Of a stretch of DNA of 64,000 nucleotides, positions 27,284-39,200 are shown one piece after another. The stretch is from Siphonodentalium dalli (Eukaryota; Mollusca; Scaphopoda; Gadilida; Siphonodentaliidae): NCBI GenBank assembly GCA_032622095.1, contig CP136064.1, forward strand, positions 48,118,073 to 48,182,072, in the 5' to 3' direction. Under the pieces are notes generated by a model. That model was not told the origin of the DNA. It saw only the letters and a program-made list of their open reading frames with translations, and searched no databases. The translations under genes were made by a program, and so were the position numbers. The first letter of the stretch is position 1. Each line of letters starts with the position of its first letter.

Positions 27284-30200
27284 CCTCTTTCTCAAAAGTT
27301 ACGAACGATTAATAGAATAACAGCATCGAATGAAAACATCACCCATACATAACATGATCATGAAGAAAACTTTGAATTGTTTTTTTGTAGAAACTATAGT
27401 CATATTATAGTCATTATTAATTATTATCTGTACCTGACTAGCGACGATTCGATTAATAAATATCCAGATAATCGATTTTTATAAGAGGCGATAAACTTTC
27501 TAAAATAAAATGCAGAAAAAAGAGTGACTTGTACCCTACATTTGAAGAAACATGTCGATGACGTATATTCCAGCAGATATTGAAACGTGGAGAAAACATT
27601 TCAGAGACATGATTAATGGGAAGTTAAGGCCAGATAATGAGGGTCGCTACTTTATTGACAGAACTAAAAATAGTGATAGTGAAGAAGACGTTCTAAAACC
27701 ACATATTAACGTAGTGACGCCCATCGCTCAAGCGATTGAAATGGCTAAGGCCGAAGTTGCAGCAAATAAGTTGACAAACACACGTAAAGCGTCCAAACAA
27801 ACCAACAAGAGAGTGTTAGCTGGAGGTTTGTCTAATAATAAGAAGAAAATGAAAAGAAAAGTGTCATACGATTAGCCAAATCATGAATGAATACATAGAG
27901 TACCATACTGATAAATTGGCATTAATTGAATCACCGGCGGTCAAATATCTATACCCTAGCCCCGGGACGAACGTACTCTTAACGCGACGGTTGTATACCA
28001 CACCTTATTCTCTCTTTTTATCGGTACTTATAAGAGTGATCGTTCTTCCAATAATTCGCGATAATGCACGGGTGTCATTTATGCGGAATTATTTTATCGA
28101 CGAACTACAATCTACAAAGACATAAACAGATTAAACACGGAGTTATGTCCGAGACAAAAACAACTCTCTTCGGAGAAGATACCGATGACCTAGAATCTGA
28201 CGAAGCGGTTCTAGATTCAGATGAAGATGAACGGGGAACGATATCAGATTCAGAAGATGATAATGTCGTCGGTAGTAGAACGGTATTCGGTATTAAGAAA
28301 GCTGCGCGATGTGTCAACGAGATGGACACATTCAAAAGTATGATGAAACGCGTCACCAATGATGCGAAAGGAGAAGAGAGCATGTCGGGAGATGCGAGCA
28401 TGTCGGGAAAAGAGGCTACCATCGACACAGAGTTTGCTCTGTTTCTCAAAAGTTATAGACGATTAATAGAATACCAGTATCGATTGAAAACATCACCCAT
28501 ACATAACATGATCATGAAGAAAATGGTCAAACTGACCAAACACGGATATAATAATGAATGGGCTGCACATGAAGCGATGAGAAAATTCAAGAAACTCTTA
28601 GAAATAAATCTAACGGTCGAAGATTCAGACAATGATTAAATTTCAATAAACTTCATCAACATGTTATTCTCGTCTTCGTTATATATCTATAAGTGGGGAG
28701 GGGAGATTGTAGAGCGAGAAACGATACATAAATGGTATATTACGAGCCCTAAAATTTGAAGTTTAAATATTGTTCTGTGTCTTTTTAACTTTCACCCACT
28801 GCGTGTGTATTGTGTTTCTTTAACAATCATTCAAAATGAGTGCCGTGTGTCCCTTTAGAGCGCATTGTGCTCCTTTAATATTCACACACCAATATTACAT
28901 AACGTCCCTTACCTCGTGTCACTTTAACATTCCACACCGTGCGTGTATTACCCCCCCCCTTTAATTATGTCATAGCGTTGGTACATAGAAGATTGTATAA
29001 CACTATGTCTATGTCTGTATATGTTGTCACATCGTGAGTGTATTGTCCACCTTTAATGGTGTCGTAGCGTGTGTACATATAAGACTGTATAACACTATGT
29101 CTATGTCTGTATGTTGGAACATTTAAGAAAGATGTGAAATATAAATGTCAAGACTCAGTTCATTCGTGTAGTATTTTCGTATCAGTTAAACACTCTTCAT
29201 TCGTATGAGTAATTACCAACAGGTAAGTTGCACTATTTTTTGAAAGCAATCAAGCTGGCGTACCTCGGTGTGACATTTTCATTAAATTACAATAACCCTC
29301 GGCTGTGTTGTGTGTGCATGCATGTAGTCAACTAACCCAGAGTGACTTAATTCACAATGAAGTAGACTGCAGATGCGATATGTATTGTTTATCCAGAGCT
29401 TAAGTGTGTAAACATCAGTTTGCTCGTCACGCTACGGCGGCGGTTGTTGTTGTTGTTGTTATTGTTGTTGTTCCTCTTTCTCAAAAGTTACGAACGATTA
29501 ATAGAATACCAGCATCGAATGAAAACATCACCCATACATAACATGATCATGAAGAAAATGGTCAAACTGACCAAACACGGATATAATGAGGGGCTGTAGA
29601 TTCAGACAACGTTAGAGCGGTATTTTAGCTTCTGCTCTATGAGCGGTACTTTAGCTATGTATCTGCCCTATGGGGCGGTACTTTAGCTTTGTATCACAAT
29701 CGATTTCATCATGTCACCAGGTTACACATATCTATATAATAGATTGCTCATATTGAAATCACTCATAATTGCATTGACATTTGGATAGGTAGGTTGTATT
29801 GTAGACACACGAATTAAATTTGTCTGGCCATGAATGTCAATGCACCATGATAGTTATCGATGTCAATAATGCGTTTCGTTGAGATCTTGATTGAGTTGAT
29901 GACAATATTCTGACAAAATTTCTTTATCGATCTATAAAAATGCTGCTTTTTATTATCGACATGATCACTTGCTCACCTCTTGCTGATTTGCTCATTTGTA
30001 TTGCTCATTTGCTCATTTTTTTGCTCATTTGCTCATTTTTATTGCTCATTTGCTCATTTTTATTGCTCATTTGCTCATTTTTTTGCTCATTTTTTTGCTC
30101 ATTTGCTCATTTTTATTGCTCATTTGCTTATTTTTATTGCTCATTTGCTCATTTTTTTTGCTCATTTGCTCATTTTTTTGCTCATTTGCTCATTTGTTTG

Positions 30201-33200
30201 CTCATTTGCTCATTTGTATTGCTCATTTTTTTGCTCATTTGCTCATTTTTTTGCTCATTTGCTCATATTTTTGCTCATTTGCTCATTTTCTTGCTCATTT
30301 GCTCATTTTTATTGCTCATTTGCTCATTTTCTTGCTCATTTGCTCATTTTCTTGCTTATTTGCTCATTTTTTGCTCATTTGCTAATTTTCTTGCTCATTT
30401 GCTCATTTTTATTGCTCATTTGCTCATTTTCTTGTTCATTTGCTCATTTTCTTGCTCATTTGCTCATTTTTATTGCTCATTTGCTCATTTTCTTGCTCAT
30501 TTGCTCATTTTCTTGCTCATTTGCTCATTTTTTTGCTCATTTGCTCATGTTTTTGCTCATTTGCTCATTTTTTTGCTCATTTGCTCATTGATTGGTGCAT
30601 ACTCAAGAGTCATAGACCTAACATCCAATGTACGTTAATGGTGTCATAGCGTGGGTACATAGAAGACTGTATAACACTATGCCTATGTCCGTATCTGTTG
30701 TCACACTGTGAGTGGATTGTCCGCCTTTAATGATGTCATAGCGTGTGTACATGCAAGACAGTATAATACTATGATTATGTCTGTAGCTGTTGTTGGTAAG
30801 ATGTGAAATATAAATTTCAAGGTTCAATTCATTCGTGTAGTAATTTCGTATATGTTCAACGCTCTTCATTCGTGCGCTTGTATTGTTAACATTCATTCAT
30901 AATGAGTGTCCCTTTAGATCGATAAATAAGTTAAAGGTCATTACATTCCACAGTCAAATCTATTGGTGATCGAATTTGATAACTATTTTATTGGAACAAC
31001 TAAGAGTATTATTTACGTGAGATCAATGAGTCCAATTATTATAAATAATACATTGCAGGCATCGGTGGATACCTGATTGCCACATTTAGTGATCACGTGA
31101 TAAACTGATAAAATGTCCAAGTGACGTACTATATGTATGCATTCTGATCCGCTGTCGTTATTCATTCCATAACGTAATGCCTCAGGCCAGTCGAAAATTG
31201 GTTGCTCGTCATCTTCAATATATTGAAATTTTGGAAGTTTTTGAAATTTTGGAAGTTTTTGAAATTTTGGAAATTTTTGAAGTTTTGGAAATTTTTGGAG
31301 TTTTGGAAATTTTGGAAGTTTTGGAAATTTTGGAAGTTTTGGAAATTTTGGAAATTTTTGGAGTTTTGGAAATTTTGTAAGTTTTGGAAATTTTGGAAAT
31401 TTTGGAAGTTTTTGAAATTTTGGAAGTTTTGGAAATTTTGGAAGTTTTTGAAATTCTGGAAATTTTGGAAGTTTTTGAAATTTTTGAAATATTTGAAAGT
31501 TTTTGAAATTTTGGAAGTTTTTGAAATTTTGGAAGTTTTGGGTTTTGAAAAAAAAAATTGGGAATATTTTAGTACAAACAATTTTACCCCCATAAAATCT
31601 ATTTTTAGATGTGCAGGTAACGAGCCCCCCATACTACTGACACTCTTCTATATGCTTCTATATATGTGTGGGGCTCCCTGCAGGGTAATGGATGTTTTTT
31701 ATTTTATGTCCTAAAAAATGTAAGAAACATTTATTTTAAAAAATGATAAAAAATTGTTAGGCCAATGCATTCTCTTATATATGCGAGGCGACCATGGTCG
31801 ACTCGCATATATAAGAGAATGCATTGGCACAGGGTAAAAAAAATCCCGACTTACGACTGGATTTCATATGGCGGGTCACATATGATTGGCAAATGAAAAA
31901 AATAATACGCAAATATATTCGACACTGCCCACAATGCGCACTGCTGTATAAAGACATATTGTGGACTTGTTCGGGTGCGTGAAAGTTATATTAAGTTAGT
32001 ACCCAAGCGCTGTGTCAACTGGGGGAATGTAGAAGTCTACTAACATCGCCGAAAATCTCAAATAAATCGACCATACAACTCCATAGAAAACATCGTCTGT
32101 ACTACTCTCAATTGTGATTATTTACATCTCGATTCGGGACGCAATTATTGACTATAATCTAACGCAAATGAGTTCGCCATCGAGACTCGTCGCATTTAAT
32201 TAATATATAAGAATGAAAGTGTGTGTTGTAAATTAGGATTAATATTCGTAAAAATAACTACTTTGAGCATGATTATTCCCCATTTCTATTTGATCACCCT
32301 GCATGTATCACCGGCGTGTTTCACATCACTTTAATCGCAAGCTGGTGATCCGCGTTCAACTTGATTGGTGGTCATCCGTTAAATATGTAAAGGGAATACG
32401 CGCTCGGGTTATAATCTATCAATGTTATTGTCTGTTCCATGGAACAAATTCACTTCCCAATTTCTAGTTGGGTTGTCAGAATCGTGGGTGCACGTGTGTG
32501 TGATCGCTAGACACGTGCTATATACCCCAGCTACCCATGAACCAAACCAAATTCCCCTGCTCGATTAAACTTCATATGGTGTCTCTATTGGGAGGGGGTC
32601 AACTGGTTCAAAAAATATAATTTTAGCCACCCCATACATGCATCTACGATTAAAATATAATACACGCGTGTATCCATACCCAAATAACATGCAGGGTTCG
32701 CGCTGCCACTTGCCAAATTTGCCAATGGCAAAAATAATTCACATCTGGCAAAAACTATTTTCATTTGGCAAAAGTTTTGGCAAGTCACTTATTAATTCTC
32801 AATAAAGTTGAAAAATATCGATTAATCAATACCATTCGTTTTAGGAAACTACTAGTATTACAATAGAATTATATCAGTGGTGTTTTATATGGTTTCGCAA
32901 AAGTTAACACCTCCATTAAGATGCATTTAGTCTGATATCATTAGTATCGATTTGGGTGGAGGTGATGGTGGTGTTTATATGGCTAATCCGCTTGTGATGT
33001 TCCCTTCTGATGAAGCGACGGTTCTACCATTTTATTGTTCGGTGATTGTTTTATTTATTGTTGTATGATAAACCACAATAGAGTTGCGAGTATAATTATT
33101 AACTAACTGCTGTCCTATCGATATCAAACGTCGTTCAAACCGCGAGTGTCGAAACATAAAACTCAATCAAGGTTGCAGAAAATTATAATATCAGTGATGA

Positions 33201-36200
33201 CATTTGGCAAATTCTAAAAGACTAAAAGAATTTGGCAAAAGTAAATTTCGTACCAACCCGGACCCTGATAACATAGCCGCATCCACCTCAATTCGCTCGG
33301 TTAGAAGACCTTATACATGAGTGCATGAACGCGGCGACCAAAGGTAGAATGTTTTCTGTATCAAGAAAATCACGTAAACACCGCAGAGCGAATGCCTTTT
33401 TGAACAAGCCCAAGAATCAATCGGCAATCATTCCACGAGCACCCATGTATACTCTTTGCAGCAATACAATGTCAGGTTGCATTTGTACCTGATATTTTAA
33501 CATATTTGTCTTACTGGTCATGTGAAGGCAGAGCCTCGAGTGCTAGTTATATCCTACCGCGATGGCAAAACAAAACAAAACAACACGCGCGTCGTTCTGT
33601 GTTTATTACACGCCACGCGTCCTAGATTCGGCGAATTAAAAAAAACAGACATACAAGGTTTGTTCAGGCAAATTGGTAATTCCGCTGGCGGTCAAATGGC
33701 GCAGTTGGTAACCCAAGATTGTCACAATTTGTGAGTGTGTATCCCTGGTAACTACGTAGCTATTCGTGTGTCATGTGGATGAGGCTAGACCTGGATAATG
33801 TTACTTGTAAATGTGTAATACGTGTGGACATTGAAACATATATAAGTGTTAGATTATTGACATAAAACCGCTCTGTATATATGCCTCGATGCTCAAATGG
33901 TGATTATAGTGCAGGCAATTCTTCAAGGATTGTCCACTTATAAATGGACAATCGGTACATAAAATGGTCATTAATAAATGGACAATCCAACCACGCGTGG
34001 CACGCGAGCTTGGGATTGTCCACTAAATGAAGACATGTTTTGCTAATCCTGCATGTTAGCTTCATATTTAATATGAAGGGCAATAACTCTAAATAACGGT
34101 GATTGTATGAGAAGAAGTGTTTTTGACGAAATAACGGAGATATTGAAGAAGAGTTGTTGACGAAATAACGGAAATATTCGAAGTAGTGTTTTTAAAGAGC
34201 GTAATTAGGCGCTGTATACATGTATACGATTTATCAATAAAGCGGACATGGTACCGGGCGGGCGGTGCTTTAGGGTCTATCACATCACACAACCCCATAT
34301 ATACCCTAGTAAAAAATAATCACATTATTTGTCAATGTCATGCCTGAAACGAGATTATTTCGAAATTTCAGACTGTAACAGAGGCTGATATATAGTTCGG
34401 TCAGTTCAATTGTATAGTCAAAATTTGGCGTAAACTATGGATCCCAAGAGTAAAATATTTACCCACATATTCAACCAATTTTCTGATGCAATGGTCATGT
34501 TGAACTATTAAATGAGGTTTTGATCAATAATCCATCTATACAGAATCATAAAGTTGGAGCAAATTTATTCAAAAATAGAAGTATATATATAATACCCCGT
34601 GTTTACAAGTAGAGATAGTCGTACTCGCACAAGTCAGTCGCTTAAAGATGCTAAGTGTGTGGAATCACGTGAGCTTTGACGTGACGTAATTATGGGAAGA
34701 CGGCCATCAGGTCACATCACCGCCCGGACTCTATTTACATCGCTATTGTTTGAATCATATATGTACATGCTTTTTTAATAAATTATTCATTTATTGAAGA
34801 ATTGAAGATTGTGTCACTGTATATATATTCAGTCAATAACTATACCTTCTGTGCCAGTTCTGTGTACCCAAGCTGTTGGGGTGGTGCCAGGAAATCGATG
34901 ACGATAGAACGGCCCGTGTAGCCAGGTTTGTCAAATGTGTCACTCGTAGGACACATGAGGCAATCGACATTCTTTATAAATCTGGGCAGCAAAGCGTTCA
35001 CGGGAGTTGATTTATTCGATCGGATCTGGTCCTCCGATGCTTGTAGGATGAACTGAAAAGATGCACAGAATTTTCATATATATTTTTGTTTTAATAATGT
35101 ATTCATATTTTATGTTGCATTATAATAATGTGATATTATTGATTTTCATGAGTTTTATACATGAATACAAAAATAAAATTTAATGTCATTCATTTTGTTC
35201 ATGTAACACTCTTCATCTTACATTGCCAATAAAGACATAATGTTGGTCTCAGTATTCGGTGATGTGTTTCATCAGCCAGTTTACACGCGTATGCCATGTT
35301 TACTTTGAAAAAATTTCAGTCGTTTTTTTAGAAACCCCCATAATCGTATTTTTTATTTTTAGATATGTTATGTCGCACAATCTACACATCATATGTTGAT
35401 ATGTGGATCATATAACATTGGTTGAATAAAATATGTGTGTGTATAAATATGACAATGCGCCTGATTTGCGTTATTGTTTTGTAAAACACATATCCGTATT
35501 TGCGAACATATTGAAGCACATAATGAATATTCAATTGGTAATAATGTGGAATTAATATAAAGTTATTATAAAATGTTGTGTACAGTATGAGTTTTCTTGT
35601 ACTCGTACAGGCTGTGGTGAAAAGTCATATTGGACGAGACGCTATGCGTCTCGTCCAATATGACTTAATTTTCACCAAACCTGAACGTGTACCACAACCT
35701 GGATTCGAGTCCAATATGACTTTCGGGAGTCCAATATGAATTTTTCCCGGTTTATCAAGTGAATAGGTATAATATAGTTTTTAGATATGATACTTCTGCA
35801 AAAAAAGTGCCGCTGAATTTTGACTCCTTTTGAAATACATAGCTTAACCCGTTCTATACCAAATACTCATTAACAATTAGTTTCCTTAGGAAATGTTCAG
35901 ATAGTAAGTTCAACATAGGCCGTTTGTTATTATCTGAACATCTCCCTCATATATGCATATGAATCATTCTGCTCTTGCATTATTACGCCACCTGTGGTGT
36001 ATCTAGCCGCTGAGATTTTGATATTGCGTGGTGGACAGAATTATTGTGGGGCTTTTATTTATAGAGTTGGAAATTCCGTTTATTTAAAAGTCGGAACTAC
36101 GCGACCAGTAGGCCAAGTCCAGTAAAACGGTTCGTTATAGGTGCTGGTTGTTATTGTTATTTTAACGGAATTCTGAGTTGGTCATTCGCGAAACCAATAT

Positions 36201-39200
36201 ATTTTATATTCTATAATTAAAACCGTGGGTATATAATATATGATCCTCTTTATGGATATTGTAGGAAGGTAAATTTAGCTAAAGCGGTGGGATATCTTGT
36301 AAGACAACACATTTCGGTTTGCGCTATAACTGCTCAATGTTTTAAGGTGTTACACAACGTCTGATAAAAAGAGTTCTATCTGGAATATTCACACTATTTT
36401 TTCAGAGAACATGCATAGAGTAAACATAGTCCTATCGGACTATCGTAAAGTAGTTCCGTTTAATTCGGGATTAATTAACCCTCAGACTGCCGAAACATGT
36501 CGACAATAAATTCGCTTGTTCATGTCCCCCGAAAATAAAACTTGCCTGTTTAGAGCTCCCATTTTCGTGGCTAATGGTGATAGAATCACAATTTTTCAGT
36601 CAAGTTCATGGATAAATTACATTACACTTAATCGGCTTATGTCCGCGGCCATAAACCTGCGTTTTGATAACAATTTATTTGAGACAAACTGTTGCGCGGG
36701 TATCAGTCGGCGCTTATCGGTTGAAGTTATTATGATCGTGCAGCCTGCACGTGCAACAAGTGTTCAAATACAACAGAAAAAAAATACTATGTCAAATAAA
36801 TAACGTGATCAATGGACAGACAAGTTTCATTTCCGTGGGACACGAAAAAGCGAATTTAATGTCGTCAGTTTCGGCAGTCTGAGGGTTTTAATTAATCTCC
36901 TTTACGATATCCCGATAGGACTATGTTTACTCTATGTTCTCTGAAAAAAATGGTGTGAATATTCCCGATAGAACTATTTTTATCAGACGTTTTGTAACAC
37001 ATTAAAACATTGAGCAGTTAGCGCAATTTTCTGAAATTTCGGACTATTTCGTCTATAAAAATACGATGAGCAACTGAAAATGTTTTTATACATTCTGGAA
37101 GGGGTATATGTCCATGGTATATATGTTTAAAATTTCACGCATAAACTATGACAGATAACAAAGTTATAATTAGTTTTATAGGCCCACCATAAATCCCCTA
37201 TAATAAACGCATGCGGCCGTAAGCACATGGCTTTGCTGTGGATACTTTCGTTCCCAGCATGCATCATTCTCGCTATCTGTAAAATGTCTATGAACAATGG
37301 CTGTGCCATGCACTCTTAGCTTTGATCCGCATTTAGAAGCATTCTGGTGTGGCGAATGAGAAACCTGCAGTAATTTATAAGCCGTATAGTTCATTGTAGT
37401 AATTTGAAGAATTACTTGTCTTAACGGAATTCGGAGGCTGTCCATTCATGTAACCAATATATTTTATATTATGATTTATATTTATGGCTAATAATATGAT
37501 CTTGGTGGCGTTACCATTTCTGACTATGGGTTTCTTGTCTGTTTTCTGTCTGTCTGCTTTTAATACCCAAAGACCGCTCCAACTGAGTAATGTAAGCCGT
37601 TCCCATGTATACTTTTATAAGTGAATGGGGGAATCCATTTAGTATATAAAGAGTTAAACAAGCGGCCCAGTTCGCTAATACATCTCTGTTCTCACCTTCA
37701 TAGCATCTTGTGCCACCCGGAAGTCTGTATCCACTGTCAGCATGTAAGCTTGACTTGTTTCTTTGCCATGGGTATGAGGAAGAATGGTTGGGAATGCATC
37801 AACTATGTGGTGGTAACTCACTGATGGCATTTTCTTGGCAATTTCAACAGCCGACTGCAACGCGAGGGATAAATTCATTATAGCAGAATACATGTATGGA
37901 CAAAATTACCAATTTGAAAATGATTGCGATGGGCTAAATTATGAAAAAGAAACAAGCAAAAACATCACAGCACAGCAGAGCATGCGATGGTTCTTCGGTC
38001 CACGGGGAAATTAACAATCTGCATGGTCTCTCCTATCTGAACAGTTGATATACATTCAGAGATGTTTTGAGTAGGAGACGTGAATCACCAGATACTTCTA
38101 TCACCAGAACCTGAGTTCATTTAACCACACTAACTAAAATTAACACACATTAAGGACATATATCTTTAAATCAATTTTTGTATAGTGACTTGATATACGC
38201 TTTTAATAACAATCTATGCCATAAAATATGATTAAAATGCTATAATTCATCACTATTTGAAACATCTGTGTCTCAGAAGATGCCCACAGAGAAATAGAAG
38301 ACTCCCAACCTCCCCCCCCCTCTGTCACCCAGAATGCAACAGAATTCAAACGTGTTCAATGGAAGGGGAAGAACTCTATCTTTAATATATAGAGTTATTC
38401 CACCTGCATTGAATATAATACTGATTTTTACTTCAATCTTGATGACAAAACACGTTGGCAACTCAGCAAAAACAACATGTCCACAGTTTATTACACCGGA
38501 TAAATTGATAATACAATGTTTTGGAGCTTCCTCTTTCAAATGGTATATAATATGGCATATATTTTATATAATGTAATCTGGGGGTTCGAAAATTAAGTGG
38601 GCCTTTTAATGAAGTTTGTTATACAAACCGAAGGAATTGATACCCTATATAATGGTATATATCAGTTGTATCGGTTATGATATCACAGCTTACAACGTGC
38701 GCATAATGTAATGACATAGTACCCCTAATAGTATGACGTAGTACCCTACACGCAGTTGTAACTTTTTGCGAAACCTCCCTATAAGTTCCGAATATAGATA
38801 AACACGTCTATTAGCTAAAACATTAGACATGTTGTACTCACGTTAGCGCGGAGAAGTCCCGTCACATTGCCGCCAGATAATGCCCCCTTTGTTGGTAAGA
38901 ACAGTGCTCCCTGCACCAAATGCATAACACTTGATGGATTTTCCACAACATCTATTGTTCTGAAAGGTAAATCAGAAAACATTCAGCAACAAATTTCTTA
39001 TTCTTTTCTTAATTTCGACTTTGATATTTCCAAAATACTCAATCAACTATATATGTAGTGTCATTTTGTCTGCTATAATTCCGTAATTATCACCATCCAA
39101 CACATGCTATACAACGATATCTTCTAAGTCCATCATTGTCCCATAACTATTTGCTCCACATCATCTCTGGATTCACCCTTGACTTTTAAATTGACCAAGA

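Larger units (their letters stand above)
22860..31638. mobile_element. Palindromic Polinton/Maverick-like element (about 4.3-kb inverted arms)
   Basis: The left end AGTAGTATGGGGGGCTCG and the right end CGAGCCCCCCATACTACT are reverse complements, and the inverted identity continues to a junction near 27215-27249. It is flanked by the 6-bp direct repeat GACACT (22854-22859, 31639-31644). The element interrupts a MITE; uninterrupted copies near 4246 and 10859 carry a single GACACT at that site. A 5'-AG end, a 6-bp duplication and long terminal repeats with internal tandem arrays are Polinton characters. No polymerase B, integrase, capsid or ATPase gene is present, so it is non-autonomous. Each arm carries three ORFs (five amino-acid differences in 378 codons between arms), two minisatellites and a broken ORF copy. 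The arms differ mainly in minisatellite length, so the palindrome is young or homogenised. Confidence 0.8.
22639..31880. mobile_element. MITE copy 4, split by the palindromic element
   Basis: The left half (22639-22859) and right half (31639-31880) together match the uninterrupted MITEs at 4031 and 10676. The terminal repeat begins GTGACCCGCCATATC, and both halves carry the 66-bp subterminal palindrome. ATAT flanks both ends, a possible target duplication. Confidence 0.88.

Noticed and set aside
22860-31638. Palindrome as an assembly or chimeric-read artefact
   Set aside because: The flanks differ, both MITE halves are present in order, the 6-bp duplication is exact and the arms differ by point changes and array length. 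Long-read confirmation would still be decisive.
22860-31638. Palindrome as a Helitron or simple foldback MITE
   Set aside because: Helitrons make no target duplication; simple foldbacks do not carry paired ORF sets or AG termini with a 6-bp duplication.
36516-36803. 95-aa ORF between the foldback arms
   Set aside because: No recognisable motif, no duplicate to test constraint, and it begins inside the left inverted arm.
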